NCBI RefSeq assembly: GCF_036864975.1
Contig: NZ_CP104311.1
Coordinates: forward strand, 784,001 to 848,000
Direction: 5' to 3'
Length of the DNA: 64,000 nt
Source: Methylococcus capsulatus
GTDB taxonomy: Bacteria > Pseudomonadota > Gammaproteobacteria > Methylococcales > Methylococcaceae
The notes beneath the pieces are model-generated. The model had not been told where the DNA came from. It saw only the letters and a list, made by a program, of their open reading frames with translations, and did no database searches. Made by a program: the position numbers and the translations under genes. The number at the start of each line of letters is the position of its first letter. Position 1 is the stretch's first letter. Below are positions 38,152 to 47,592 of this stretch, one piece after another.

Positions 38152-39183
38152 ATGCGCTTCCCTACCGCTCCCGCGCCCCATCTCGCGCCCAGCGCCAGTA
38201 CCCGCCGCATCATGCAATGGGTACTCCTGGCCCTGGCACCCGGCGTCGCCGCTCAGCTCTGGCAATTCGGGCCGGGCGTGCTGGTCAACCTCGTACTGGC
38301 GGTCACCACCGCCCTGACCGCCGAATCCGCCATGCTGCGGCTGCGTGCCCGGCACAGCCGCGCTGGGCTGTCCGACTGGAGCGCGGCGCTCACCGGAGCC
38401 CTCCTGGCGGTCTCCTTGCCGCCGATCGCCCCCTGGTGGATCACCGTTTTCGGCACCCTGTTCGCCATCGTCGTCGGCAAGCAGCTCTACGGCGGCCTGG
38501 GTTACAACCCGTTCAATCCGGCCATGGTCGGCTATGCCGTCCTGCTCATCTCCTTCCCCAAGGCCATGACGGCTTGGCTGCCCCCTTCGGATCTCACCGA
38601 CACTCGTTTGGGCCTGAACGAGGTCTGGAACGCTATCGTCCATCATGCGGGGCCGGACGGATCGAGCTTCGACGCCCTGGCGATGGCGACGCCGCTGGAC
38701 ACCCTCAAGACCCAACTCGGCCTGGGCCGGACAATCGACGAGATCCAATCCGGACCGCTGTTCGGCGCACTGGCCGGCAGAGGCTGGCAATGGGTGAACC
38801 TGGGCTACCTTGCCGGCGGCCTCTGGCTGCTGCACCGCGGGCTGATCGCCTGGCAGATACCGGCAGGCTTCCTGGCCGCGCTGGGCACATGGAGCCTAGC
38901 GTTCTTTCTGCTGGAGCCGCAAAGCTACCCCAGCCCGCTGTTCCACCTGCTCGGCGGTGCCACCATGCTCGGCGCCTTCTTCATCGCGACAGACCCCGTA
39001 ACCGCCTCCACCACCCCGAGAGGCCGCCTGATCTACGGTGCACTGATCGGCAGCCTGGTCTTCGTGATCCGCTCCTGGGGCGGTTACCCGGATGGGGTGG
39101 CCTTCGCGGTGCTGTTGCTCAACCTCGCCGCCCCCACCATCGACCATTACACCCGCCCCAGAGTTTACGGGCATCCCCGATGA
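38152..39183 (+). CDS. rsxD: Rnf/Rsx electron transport complex subunit D
   Basis: RsxD (343 residues) is a polytopic membrane subunit related to NqrB. VGKQLYGGLGYNPFNPAMVGYAVLL and FFIATDPVTASTTPRGR are the conserved loops; the latter matches the region after the FMN site. About nine hydrophobic segments are visible. Starts 3 bp after rsxC and overlaps rsxG by 4 bp. Confidence 0.95.
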   Translation: MRFPTAPAPHLAPSASTRRIMQWVLLALAPGVAAQLWQFGPGVLVNLVLAVTTALTAESAMLRLRARHSRAGLSDWSAALTGALLAVSLPPIAPWWITVFGTLFAIVVGKQLYGGLGYNPFNPAMVGYAVLLISFPKAMTAWLPPSDLTDTRLGLNEVWNAIVHHAGPDGSSFDALAMATPLDTLKTQLGLGRTIDEIQSGPLFGALAGRGWQWVNLGYLAGGLWLLHRGLIAWQIPAGFLAALGTWSLAFFLLEPQSYPSPLFHLLGGATMLGAFFIATDPVTASTTPRGRLIYGALIGSLVFVIRSWGGYPDGVAFAVLLLNLAAPTIDHYTRPRVYGHPR

Positions 39184-39818
39184 ACCGGAAACAGCATCCC
39201 GTCATCGTCGCCGCCTTCATCCTCGGTGTGTTTTCGGTCGTCGGCACCGGGCTGGTGTCCATGGTCTTCCGCCACACCGAACCGCTCATCGAGGCCAACG
39301 AGCGGGCCACCCTCCTCCGTTCCATCGAGGCACTGGTGCCACCGGATTCCTTCGACAATGATCCACTGACGGACACCATCGAGCTTGCCGACCCCCTGCT
39401 CGGCGTACGGCAGCCAGTGCCGATCTACCGCGCGCGCAAAGCCGGAAAACCCGTCACCGCCGTGCTCTCGCCCATCGCGCCGGATGGCTACAATGGTGCG
39501 ATCCGTCTGCTGGTCGCCGTCCGCTACGACGGCAGCCTGGCCGGCGTGCGTGTGCTAAGCCACAAAGAAACCCCTGGCCTCGGCGACCCCATCGACGAAC
39601 ACAAATCGGATTGGATCCTGCAGTTCGCCGGCCTGTCGCTGCAGGACCCGCCCGAACCACGCTGGGGCGTGAAGAAGGACGGCGGTGACTTCGACCAGTT
39701 CACCGGCGCCACCATCACACCCCGCGCCGTCGTCCAAGCCGTGCGCAAGACGTTGCAATTCTTCCGGGACAACCGGGACATCGTTTTCGCCCCGCCGCAA
39801 CAAGAGGAGACACCATGA
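39180..39818 (+). CDS. rsxG: Rnf/Rsx electron transport complex subunit G
   Basis: RsxG (212 residues) has one N-terminal membrane anchor and a periplasmic FMN-binding domain. [15 protein letters not shown] near residue 175 holds the Thr to which FMN is attached in the family. [12 protein letters not shown] is the other signature. The start overlaps the rsxD stop (ATGA). Confidence 0.95.
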   Translation: MNRKQHPVIVAAFILGVFSVVGTGLVSMVFRHTEPLIEANERATLLRSIEALVPPDSFDNDPLTDTIELADPLLGVRQPVPIYRARKAGKPVTAVLSPIAPDGYNGAIRLLVAVRYDGSLAGVRVLSHKETPGLGDPIDEHKSDWILQFAGLSLQDPPEPRWGVKKDGGDFDQFTGATITPRAVVQAVRKTLQFFRDNRDIVFAPPQQEETP

Positions 39819-40516
39819 ACCTCGGCCCCTACCGCAAGATCGCCCTGGATGGCCTCTGGCACAACAATCAGGCGCTGGTCGCCCTGCTCGGCCTGTGCCC
39901 ACTGCTCGCCGTCAGCAGCACCGTGGTCAACAGCCTCGGGCTGGGGCTGGCCACCACCGTCGCGCTGGTATTCTCCAATGGAGTGGTTTCACTGGTCCGC
40001 AACCACATAACCCCGGAAGTGCGCCTGCCGGTGTTCGTGCTGGTCATCGCCGCCAACGTCACCGTCATCGAGCTGCTGATGAGCGCATTCTTCCACGACC
40101 TGTACAAGATCCTCGGCATCTTTATCCCGCTGATCGTCACCAACTGCGCCATCATCGGCCGCGCCGAAGCCTTCGCCTCGAAAAACACGGTGGACCGCGC
40201 CGTTCTCGACGGCTTGTTCATGGGATTGGGGTTCACTGCCGCACTGATGGCGCTCGGCGCCTTCCGCGAAATCATCGGCACCGGCGCCCTGCTGAACCGG
40301 GCCGAACTGATGTTCGGCGAAGGCGCCCGCAACTGGAGCATGCGGATCATCGAGAACTACGACGGCTTTCTACTGGCCGTTCTGCCGCCCGGCGCTTTCA
40401 TCGGATTGGGGCTCATCATCGCCCTGAAGAACGTGATCGACGCCCGCGCCAACGTCCGGTCCCACGCCACGGCCCCGCAAACCGCATCGTTCGATCCCGC
40501 CGCAAGGAAAGCATGA
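39815..40516 (+). CDS. rsxE: Rnf/Rsx electron transport complex subunit E
   Basis: RsxE (233 residues) is a paralogue of RsxA with six helices, [11 protein letters not shown] and [16 protein letters not shown] holding the conserved Cys. It overlaps rsxG and nth by 4 bp each (ATGA), so translation is coupled throughout the operon. Confidence 0.96.
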   Translation: MNLGPYRKIALDGLWHNNQALVALLGLCPLLAVSSTVVNSLGLGLATTVALVFSNGVVSLVRNHITPEVRLPVFVLVIAANVTVIELLMSAFFHDLYKILGIFIPLIVTNCAIIGRAEAFASKNTVDRAVLDGLFMGLGFTAALMALGAFREIIGTGALLNRAELMFGEGARNWSMRIIENYDGFLLAVLPPGAFIGLGLIIALKNVIDARANVRSHATAPQTASFDPAARKA

Positions 40517-41154
40517 ACGCGAGTAAGCGGCGGCAGATCTTCGAACGCCTCGCCGCCGCCATTCCCGAACCGACCACCGAGCTACACTACGACACGCCTT
40601 TCGAACTGCTGATCGCCGTCGTCCTCTCCGCCCAGGCCACCGACAAAGGCGTCAACAAGGCCACGGCAAAGCTCTTCGCGGCCGCCAACACCCCCCAAGC
40701 CATTCTGGCCTTGGGGGAAGAAGGACTGCGCGAATACATCAAGACCATCGGGCTTTTCAACAGCAAGGCCAAAAACATCATCGCCCTGTGCGAACGGCTG
40801 CTCGAACGCCACGGCGGCGAAGTACCCCACGACCGCGCAGCCTTGGAGGCCCTGCCCGGCGTCGGCCGCAAAACCGCCAACGTCATTCTCAACACCGCCT
40901 TCGGCCAGCCCACCATCGCTGTGGACACCCACATTTTCCGCGTCGCCAACCGCACCCGTCTGGCGCCGGGCAAGACTGTGCTTGCTGTGGAAAAAGCGCT
41001 GGAAAAACACACGCCGCGCGCATTTCGGAAGGATGCCCACCACCTTCTCATCCTGCACGGCCGCTACACCTGCACCGCCCGCAAGCCCAAATGCCCGCAG
41101 TGCCCCATCGCCGACCTGTGCGAATATCCGGAAAAGACTGCCGCCACCGAGTGA
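40513..41154 (+). CDS. nth: Endonuclease III
   Basis: Nth (213 residues) is a DNA glycosylase/AP lyase for oxidised pyrimidines. The helix-hairpin-helix [13 protein letters not shown] holds the catalytic Lys, [11 protein letters not shown] the catalytic Asp, and the C-terminal Cys-x6-Cys-x2-Cys-x5-Cys binds a 4Fe-4S cluster ([10 protein letters not shown] at the end). It follows rsxE, the same order as in E. coli. Confidence 0.96.
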   Translation: MNASKRRQIFERLAAAIPEPTTELHYDTPFELLIAVVLSAQATDKGVNKATAKLFAAANTPQAILALGEEGLREYIKTIGLFNSKAKNIIALCERLLERHGGEVPHDRAALEALPGVGRKTANVILNTAFGQPTIAVDTHIFRVANRTRLAPGKTVLAVEKALEKHTPRAFRKDAHHLLILHGRYTCTARKPKCPQCPIADLCEYPEKTAATE

Positions 41155-41191
41155 AAATCGCCGCGCGGTTCCCCGCCGCGCAACCGGAAGT

Positions 41192-41197
41192 TATAAT
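41192..41197 (+). promoter_or_regulatory. -10 element of the tRNA-Thr promoter
   Basis: TATAAT lies 55 bp before the tRNA. The -35 region (about 41169) reads TTCCCC, a poor match. Confidence 0.45.
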
Positions 41198-41252
41198 TTC
41201 CATCCCATGCAGGTCATCGGCGACCTCTGCAAGACGTTGCCCTCCTCTTCAT

Positions 41253-41328
41253 GCTGGTGTAGCTCAGTCGGTAGAGCAGCTGATTTGTAATCAGCCGGTC
41301 GCGGGTTCGAATCCTGTCACCAGCTCCA
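41253..41328 (+). tRNA. tRNA-Thr (anticodon UGU)
   Basis: A 76-nt cloverleaf with CCA encoded. The acceptor GCTGGTG pairs with CACCAGC, the D arm GCTC/GAGC, the anticodon stem GCTGA/TCAGC around TTTGTAA (anticodon TGT), and the T arm contains GGTTCGAATCC. It reads threonine ACA codons. A diverged copy of its 3' half occurs at 42994-43039. Confidence 0.96.
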
Positions 41329-41462
41329 TTTAATCAATCGGTTAGGCATTCGCAACCTTCCCTTTCGGTCGCAGACTGTAGCCGATCCGTAGCCACCAGC
41401 CCTGGCGTCCCGGTCATCCTCTGGGCGTACTCGGCGAGGTGATCCCCGGAAAGGGTGTGCGC

Positions 41463-42872
41463 AGTTGTGTATCGTTCTTTCTGTAAATTCCAGTTTGCCC
41501 GTTGTTTGCTGGGCGGGAAGCGCAGGCGCATAGCGCCGGCGGTTCCCGCCCAGTAGGCGGCGCGATGGCGAGTCTGACGCCATGACTTCGAGAAAGGAGT
41601 GTATCCCTCATGGCGATGCGAGTCGAAACGAACCCTCTGGAGGCAGCCTATGCGGTATTGCTCGAGCACGGGCTGGATGGCGCGGGCGAGGCCTTGCGCA
41701 TCCTTGTCAATGAAGCGGCCAAGATCGAGCGGGCCGAGTTCCTGGGCGCCGCACCCTACGAGCGCACGGCAACCCGGCGTGATTATGCCAATGGTTTCAA
41801 GCCCAAGACCCTGCTCACCCGCCTGGGTGAAGTGACCTTTGAGGTGCCGCAAGTGCGTTCCGGCGACTTTTACCCCGCTGCCCTGGAGAAGGGGACGCGC
41901 ACCGATCAGGCGGTCCATCTCGCTCTGGCCGAGTGTATGTCCAGGGCATCTCCACCCGCCACGTCATCGACCTCCTGCAACGCCTGCTCGGCCCCGAGAT
42001 TGCCCTCTCCAGCGCCCAGGTCAGCCGTGCCGCCCAAAAGCTCGACGAGGGACTCAAAGCTTGGCGTGAGCGGCCCTTGGGCGAGACGCCCTACCTCTTC
42101 TTGGATGCCCGCTACGAGAAGGTGAGGCTCAAGGGCAGGATCGTCGATTGCGCCGTGCTCATCGCGGTGGGGATCAAGGCATCAAACAAGCGCCGGGTGC
42201 TGGGCTGTGACATTGCCACCGCGGAGGCCGAGACAAAAAAGCGGCGCTTTCTGGAAAGCCTCCTGGCTCGTGGCCTGAAAGGGGTCAGGCTCATCGTCGC
42301 CGACGATCACGCCGGCTCAAGGCTGCCCGCCGGGCGGTATTGCCCGCGGCGCCCTGGCAGCGCTGCCAGTTCCATCCGCAGCAGAATGCCGGCCAGTTCG
42401 TCACCCCCAGGAGGCGAAGAAAACGGTGGCCGCCCAGATGCGCGCCCTCTTCAATGCCCCGGACAAGATGGAAGCCGGGCGGCTGCTCAAGGCCGCCTTG
42501 GAAGCCTGGCGCAAGGAACGCCCCAAGCTCGCCCACTGGGCCGAGGAGTCCATTCCCGAGAGCCTCACGGTGTTCGACTTCCCGGCGGTGCACCGCATCC
42601 GGCTGCGCACCACCCATGGCCTGGAGCGCTATCCGCCGGGAATTGCGACGACGCACCCGCGTGGCGAGCATCTTCCCGAATGCTGCAGCCTGCCTGCGAT
42701 TGAGCTGGGCGCTATGCGTCGAGACCCATGCAGCGAGGCTGAAGACAGCCGCTACCTGAACATGACGTTCCTGATGGAGCAGAAAAAGGAGATGCTGCGA
42801 CTGGCGGCTTGATCCAGACATCGATCAACCTCAGCCATGATCACCTTTTTGCACAGCTTGACGGACACAACC
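41463..42872 (+). mobile_element. Decayed IS256-family insertion sequence
   Basis: The element encloses a broken Mutator/IS256-type transposase. The right end read inward (GGTTGTGTCCGTCAAGCTGT) and the left end (AGTTGTGTATCGTTCTTTCT) are imperfect inverted repeats, so I set the ends near 41463 and 42872. No clear 8-bp target duplication is seen. The copy looks old and inactive. It sits 135 bp after tRNA-Thr. Confidence 0.65.
41610..42812 (+). pseudogene. IS256-family transposase, broken by several frameshifts
   Basis: The reading starts MAMRVETNPLEAAYAVLLEH (frame of 41610) through GDFYPAALEKGTRTDQAVHL, moves to a second frame at about 41935 (YVQGISTRHVIDLLQRLLG, LFLDARYEKVR with the DD part), to a third near 42320 (PWQRCQFHPQQNAGQFVTP), back near 42420 (LFNAPDKMEAGRLLKAALEA), and slips again near 42640 and 42750 before ending RYLNMTFLMEQKKEMLRLAA. 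At least four frame changes mean no functional enzyme. The catalytic DDE is not in one frame. Confidence 0.85.
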
Positions 42873-42993
42873 GCTGAATGCTGATCTCGTCAATCTCATT
42901 TCAGCAGGGTACGCCGCCCGCCTTCAATCCGCCCATACACTAGATTCAGTTATAACTCGCCCTATGTATTGCTGCGTTTTCTGTTAACCGTAG

Positions 42994-43039
42994 TTGTAAT
43001 ATCAGCTGGTCGCAGGTTCGAATCCTGTCACCAGCGCCA
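42994..43039 (+). repeat. Partial diverged copy of the tRNA-Thr 3' half (possible att remnant)
   Basis: From TTGTAAT to CCA the sequence repeats the tRNA-Thr segment from anticodon loop to 3' end, with a 2-bp insertion and a few changes (for example GCAGG for GCGGG and GCGCCA for GCTCCA). The 5' half is absent. Such partial tRNA copies are left by tRNA-targeted integrative elements. The gap 42813-43176 otherwise holds the IS right end and nothing I can identify. Confidence 0.7.
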
Positions 43040-43176
43040 TCCGGTGAGCTCAGGAAGGCTCAACGGGTCCCCCTCCTCCGAAAGGATCGTCGCGTGAATG
43101 CCCCACCCTGAACTGTGGTGAGGAACAGACGCGGAGGCAGGCTCTTCACCGGCATGAGACAAAAGCCACTAACGCA

Positions 43177-44298
43177 GTGGCATCTTTTTTTGATGGACAA
43201 TCGGTTGATCCGGCAAGCACAATCGCCCTTTCGGGTGTGAGGCCAGTAAACCAGGGTTCTTACGTGGGCAGCCTACTCGTTTTTTCCAGCAACCAACTGC
43301 CGGAGTGTGATCGCTTCGACCTCTGGCGAGAGACGGCGTCCAGCGGGCCGGGAGCGGTCGACGTCGCCCACGTCGATCGAAGCCCTTTTTTCGGGCGGGT
43401 TGAATGGCTTCCTTTGGGGAATATCGACGCCTACAGGGTTTCGTTCAGCGCGGTGACTTTTACCCGCTCCCGCCGCTGGATCGACCGCGATGGCTTCGAT
43501 GGATTCAGCTTCCACATCAATCTGAGCGGACGCAGCGAAACCTCGCGCCGCAAGGACAGAACGGTGCTGGACGGTTTCAGCGCAACCGGCTATTCGTACG
43601 GCCAACCGTTCGAAGCCGCACTCATTCCACCGGCGGGCCGGTACTGCGAAAGTCTGAATCTGGTCATCCCCCGTGAGGATATGCTGCAGAAGGCGCCCCA
43701 GGCGGAGCGGTTCATGGGCGCACTCCATGCAAATCAGGCGCCGCTGCGATTGCTGTCGCGGTATCTGATGCTTCTGAGCAACACGCCGGCCGAGGATTCC
43801 CGGCTCAACCATCTGGCCGGCAACCACGTCCTTGACCTGCTCGCCTTGCTGTTGGGGCCGACCCGGGATGCCGAACATAAGGCGAAGCTCCACGGCTTAC
43901 GTGCGGTGCGGTTGGCGGCATTGAAACGATACCTGCATGACCATCATCACCACCCTCGATTGTCGGTGGCCACGGCGGCGCGGGCCTTGAACATTTCTGA
44001 ACGGTATCTGCACGATCTGATCGCAGAAACCGGCGAAAGCTTCACTGAAATGGTCAACCGCCTACGGCTGGAGCGGGCGTGCCGGCTGCTGTGCGACCCC
44101 AGGCAGCGGCACCTTCGCATCGGCGAGATCGCTTTCGCTTCGGGCTTCAACGATTTGTCTTATTTCAACCGTCTGTTCCGGCGTCGGTTCGGCGAAACCC
44201 CGGGCACTTTCAAGACGGGCGCACACCGGACCCCGGAGGACTGCGGCCCGCCCGACCGGCGGGATCCTCCCGGTGCTCTGGACATCGGGCACGACTGA
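43177..44298 (+). CDS. AraC-family transcriptional regulator
   Basis: The 373-residue frame ends in a clear AraC DNA-binding domain (about 245-345: LSVATAARALNISERYLHDLI and IGEIAFASGFNDLSYFNRLFRRRFGETP, two helix-turn-helix units). The N-terminal part resembles the AraC-binding-like ligand domain (SNQLPECDRFDLWRE onward). The start is unsure: GTG 43177 has no ribosome site, and GTG 43237 or 43264 are alternatives. Ligand unknown. A terminator follows at 44354. Confidence 0.85.
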   Translation: MASFFDGQSVDPASTIALSGVRPVNQGSYVGSLLVFSSNQLPECDRFDLWRETASSGPGAVDVAHVDRSPFFGRVEWLPLGNIDAYRVSFSAVTFTRSRRWIDRDGFDGFSFHINLSGRSETSRRKDRTVLDGFSATGYSYGQPFEAALIPPAGRYCESLNLVIPREDMLQKAPQAERFMGALHANQAPLRLLSRYLMLLSNTPAEDSRLNHLAGNHVLDLLALLLGPTRDAEHKAKLHGLRAVRLAALKRYLHDHHHHPRLSVATAARALNISERYLHDLIAETGESFTEMVNRLRLERACRLLCDPRQRHLRIGEIAFASGFNDLSYFNRLFRRRFGETPGTFKTGAHRTPEDCGPPDRRDPPGALDIGHD

Positions 44299-44353
44299 CC
44301 ACCGCAAACCATCTCGCTTCAGACCCGAACATTTGCGGGGAAGCCACGGCAAA

Positions 44354-44383
44354 GAAAAACGCCGATGTTCGTCGGCGTTTTCT
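44354..44383. terminator. Bidirectional terminator between the AraC gene and the GlcG-like gene
   Basis: GAAAAACGCCGA, loop TGTTCG, TCGGCGTTTTC: a strong stem flanked by A and T runs, serving both convergent genes. Confidence 0.8.
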
Positions 44384-44412
44384 AGGCAGTGTAACCGGCT
44401 TGCAAAGCCGAT

Positions 44413-45222
44413 TTATTGTTGAACTGCACCATAGATCGAACCGGCGTTCACTCCCGGCCCCGGATTGTTGAGGCAGGTCGGATGCCCGAATCCGCTCAAG
44501 CTGGCCTGATTGCCGATTCCGTTGTCCTTGACGATGTCCTGGATCATCGCGTCGTTGTTACCCGGAGAAACGCCGGCCGGGACATTCTTGACGGCAAAGG
44601 CGCCACCAGCCAGCAATTCGCGTACTTTCCATGCCACGACGTGGTCGGTGCAGGAAGTGTCTCCCGATACGCCGATCGCGCCGACCTTCTGCTTGGCGGA
44701 ATTGTAGAGTGCGAGCCCCCCGCCGAACACGTTGATACCGCCTATGCGCTTGCCCTTCAACGGGTCGTTCTTGGCGCCGAACTTGATGGCGCTGCCGCCA
44801 TAGGACAAGGTCGGATCGATCGGATTGCTGGCCTGCAGACCGTAGAGGCTGCCGCTGGGCTGAGTGGCGGTATAGAGATTGGCGGTGGATAGCGCGAGGT
44901 CACCGGTGCTGAAAGCATTGGCTGCATTGGCTTTTTGGGCGGAAATGTTACGGCTGCCCAGCCAGATGTCCGCCGTCACATCCTGCGATGGGCTCAAGGA
45001 GTTGGTCACGTTGCAGATGGTGCCGCTGCCGTCTACCAGGGTCAACCACATGGGAAAACCCAAGCCGCCGTTGTCCAGCGATACCACGCTGCTGAGTGTC
45101 GACTTCATGTTGTCGTAGGTCAACCCCTGCTTTTCCAGGTCGGCGCAAGTCGCCGACCAGACGGCACTCGATGAAAGAAAGAGGCCGGTTACGGCCCCGC
45201 AGATTTGTTTGACGTTGAACAT
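44413..45222 (-). CDS. Secreted GlcG/HbpS family protein (DUF336)
   Basis: The 269-residue protein has a signal peptide (MFNVKQICGAVTGLFLSSSAVWSATC region) and a DUF336 domain: FSTGDLALSTANLY, IGGINVFGGGLALYN, KVGAIGVSGDTSCTDHVVAW. Members include the haem-binding HbpS; the ligand here is not known. The Cys at the predicted cleavage region and three more later may form disulfides. The ATG at 45220-45222 has GGAG 5 nt upstream on the minus strand. A longer in-frame extension to 45693 lacks support. Confidence 0.82.
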   Translation of the reverse strand: MFNVKQICGAVTGLFLSSSAVWSATCADLEKQGLTYDNMKSTLSSVVSLDNGGLGFPMWLTLVDGSGTICNVTNSLSPSQDVTADIWLGSRNISAQKANAANAFSTGDLALSTANLYTATQPSGSLYGLQASNPIDPTLSYGGSAIKFGAKNDPLKGKRIGGINVFGGGLALYNSAKQKVGAIGVSGDTSCTDHVVAWKVRELLAGGAFAVKNVPAGVSPGNNDAMIQDIVKDNGIGNQASLSGFGHPTCLNNPGPGVNAGSIYGAVQQ

Positions 45223-45745
45223 GGGATCTCCGTGGTTGCCTTGAAATTTTTTGGTTTGCCGGTCGGGGTTGATACCCATTGAACGGCGCCTGCTTCGACA
45301 GCGGGCTGTCGGAAGTTTAAGGGTAAGGCAGGGGTGATTCTTGGACAATAGCGCAATCCAACGAAAGAAGATTCCGCAAATTTTGGCGCCGGCGACGAGA
45401 CCGTATACGGGAGAGTTCGGTCCCGGCACATTCCGGCTATCGATCGGCGGTGCGTCCAGCCCACGTCGGCAGAGCCGACCGGCACATGGCCTCGGGCGGT
45501 CATTACAGTTTTCGTGCCGGAATCTGGCGCGAAAAGAAATGTCATTTTCACGAGGCTCTCCCGCAGGACCGGGATCGAGGCCACCTTCCAAGAAATACTT
45601 CACAGCTTGCAGCGCCTGCAGTACCTTGACGGGGAGAGGGATATGGCACTCGACGAATCCGTAGTCCGCTCTTCCGCCCATCCCTCCTGTCACCGTCCGC
45701 TATTGACATACTACAACGCCAACAACAATCTTGAGGAGGAAATCT
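45223..45745. other. Intergenic region without a recognisable gene
   Basis: This 523-bp stretch separates the divergent GlcG-like and PuuD-like genes and should contain their promoters. I find no convincing -35/-10 pair. TTGACA at 45705-45710 is too close to the downstream ATG to be a -35 for it. A strong GAGGAGGA ribosome site for the plus-strand gene is at 45733-45740. Confidence 0.5.
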
Positions 45746-46456
45746 ATGGAAATCATCACGACCAAAGCCGGCATTGAAATGCTGTTGCGTTGGGGGCATT
45801 TTCTGGGCGGCATCACCTGGATCGGGCTGCTCTATTATTTCAATTTCGTCCAGACCGAATACATGAAGGAAGCAGACGCCGGCGCAAAATCGGACGTCCT
45901 GCGCAAGCTCGCGCCCCGGGCGCTGTGGTGGTTCCGCTGGGGAGCGATGGTGACCTTCCTGACCGGTATTGCCATCATGGGAGTCCGGGGCGGCGGCATG
46001 TCGATCGACATCTATGTCGGCGCCCTGCTCGGCACCTTGATGTTCCTGAACGTCTGGCTGGTGATCTGGCCTAACCAGAAGGTCGTCATCGCCTCCGCAG
46101 AGGGGGTGGCGGGGGGCGCCGAGCCGCTGCCGGATGCGGCCGAGGCGCTCGCTGCGGCGGGTGTGGCATCGCGCAGCAACGTGATGTTCTCAGTGCCGAT
46201 GTTGTTTTTCATGGGCGCCTCCGGCCATTATCCGCACGGTGGTTTCGGGCTGATCGCGTTCCTGACGGTTTTCGCCGTAGTCATGGTGCTGGAATACAAT
46301 GCTATCTACAAAGCATTGGTCCGCTGCCCGCAATGCAACAGGTTCAAGCTGCCCCCCGCCGGCATCCTCGGCCCGATGGCCAGCATAGCCGGCGTTATCG
46401 GATGCGGATTCGGGCTCGCCGTGGTCCTGTTCCTCATTCTGGAGGTTCTCACCTGA
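45746..46456 (+). CDS. PuuD-like membrane protein (urate oxidase N-terminal domain family)
   Basis: The 236-residue protein has about six transmembrane helices and matches the membrane domain of PuuD: LLRWGHFLGGITWIGLLYYFNFVQ, LWWFRWGAMVTFLTGI and VWLVIWPNQK. PuuD itself has a C-terminal cytochrome c (CxxCH), absent here; instead a CPQC pair occurs near residue 195. No purine genes are nearby. It may be a respiratory or haem-related membrane protein; function not assigned. Confidence 0.75.
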   Translation: MEIITTKAGIEMLLRWGHFLGGITWIGLLYYFNFVQTEYMKEADAGAKSDVLRKLAPRALWWFRWGAMVTFLTGIAIMGVRGGGMSIDIYVGALLGTLMFLNVWLVIWPNQKVVIASAEGVAGGAEPLPDAAEALAAAGVASRSNVMFSVPMLFFMGASGHYPHGGFGLIAFLTVFAVVMVLEYNAIYKALVRCPQCNRFKLPPAGILGPMASIAGVIGCGFGLAVVLFLILEVLT

Positions 46457-46636
46457 GCCCTCTGGCCAGGATGCTTGACTTGACCGGCAAGCGACGGCGA
46501 GAATCGTGCTCATGAAACTCTCACCGAAACCCTTCGACTTCGTGAGCCTTACGCATCGTTGGCGCAAGCCGATGCGAGGGGTGGCGTCTGCCTGCGGGGT
46601 TTCCTAGAGAGTCGTCCGATCACGGGCGTTTTCGCC

Positions 46637-46680
46637 AAAGAGGCCGCAGGTTCCCCCGAATCTGCGGCCTTTTTCTTTTT
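46637..46680. terminator. Terminator between the PuuD-like and EamA genes
   Basis: AGGCCGCAG and CTGCGGCCT form a 9-bp stem followed by TTTTTCTTTTT on the plus strand. The same gap (46457-46697) has nothing else I can name. Confidence 0.8.
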
Positions 46681-46697
46681 CCGTCGGGAGGGGTGAA

Positions 46698-47579
46698 ATG
46701 AGCGTTTCCCTCGCTTACCTGAGCGTCATCCTGCTCTGGGCCACCACGCCGCTGGCCATCAAATGGAGCGGGGAAGGACCAGGCTATCTGTTTGGCGTCA
46801 CCAGCCGCATGGCGATTGGTACCTTGTGCGTGCTGATGATCATGCTCGTCCTGCGGCGCCGCATGCCCTGGCACCGGAAAGCGCTGCGTACCTACCTGCT
46901 TGCATCGATCCAGGTTTATGGCGCTATGCTGGCGGTGTACTGGGCTTCTCAGTTCATTCCTTCGGGCTGGATTTCGGTCGTGTTCGGACTGTCACCCCTC
47001 TTCACGGCGCTGATGGCGGCAACCCTGCTGGGTGAACGCAGCCTCACGTTGGCCAAGCTGACCGGCTATATGCTGGGACTGGCTGGACTTGCGGCCATCT
47101 TCGGTTCGGCCTTGGAGCTGGGACCGCAGGGCGTCCATGGCGTCGTCGGCGTACTGTTGTCCGCCTTCTTGCAGTGTCTCAGCGCAGTCGGCATCAAGCG
47201 GCTGGACGCCCGGCTGCCCGCCCTGACGACAGTGGCCGGCGGACTGACGATCGCCCTGCCGGCCTATCTCGCGACCTGGGTGGCGGTCGACGGCGATTGG
47301 CCGGCGATGCTGCCCGTCAGCAGCATCGCCGCCATCGCCTATCTGGGTGCGATCGCCACGACGGTCGGGTTCGCGCTCTACTATTATGTGCTGAGCCGTC
47401 TTTCGGCGACACGAGTGGCGATGATCAGCCTGATTTCACCGGTGCTGGCCTTGTACCTGGGCCATGTCCTGAACGACGAACCGCTCTCGTTCAGGATCGT
47501 AGGCGGCACTGCTCTGATCCTGGCGGCTTTGTTGCTGCACCAGTGGGCCGATCGACGAGCGGCACAACAGGAGGCGTAA
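46698..47579 (+). CDS. EamA-family (DMT) transporter
   Basis: The 293-residue protein has about ten hydrophobic helices in the two-fold EamA repeat. Visible parts include LSVILLWATTPLAIKWSGEGP and GERSLTLAKLTGYMLGLAGL. Such proteins export amino acids or metabolites; the substrate is unknown. GGGAGGGG precedes the ATG. Confidence 0.85.
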   Translation: MSVSLAYLSVILLWATTPLAIKWSGEGPGYLFGVTSRMAIGTLCVLMIMLVLRRRMPWHRKALRTYLLASIQVYGAMLAVYWASQFIPSGWISVVFGLSPLFTALMAATLLGERSLTLAKLTGYMLGLAGLAAIFGSALELGPQGVHGVVGVLLSAFLQCLSAVGIKRLDARLPALTTVAGGLTIALPAYLATWVAVDGDWPAMLPVSSIAAIAYLGAIATTVGFALYYYVLSRLSATRVAMISLISPVLALYLGHVLNDEPLSFRIVGGTALILAALLLHQWADRRAAQQEA

Positions 47580-47592
47580 TTACCGACGATCG

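Noticed and set aside
37108-38835. 575-codon minus-strand frame across rsxC and rsxD
   Set aside because: It is an antisense shadow of two well-supported genes, long only because of high GC content.
42994-43039. A second functional tRNA
   Set aside because: Acceptor 5' strand, D arm and half the anticodon arm are missing, so it cannot fold as a tRNA.
45223-45693. N-terminal extension of the GlcG-like protein
   Set aside because: It would bury the signal peptide at about residue 158; the ATG at 45222 has a ribosome site and begins a good signal sequence.
45705-45710. TTGACA upstream of the PuuD-like gene
   Set aside because: At a normal spacing the -10 would fall on the ribosome site (CAATCT) and leave no leader.
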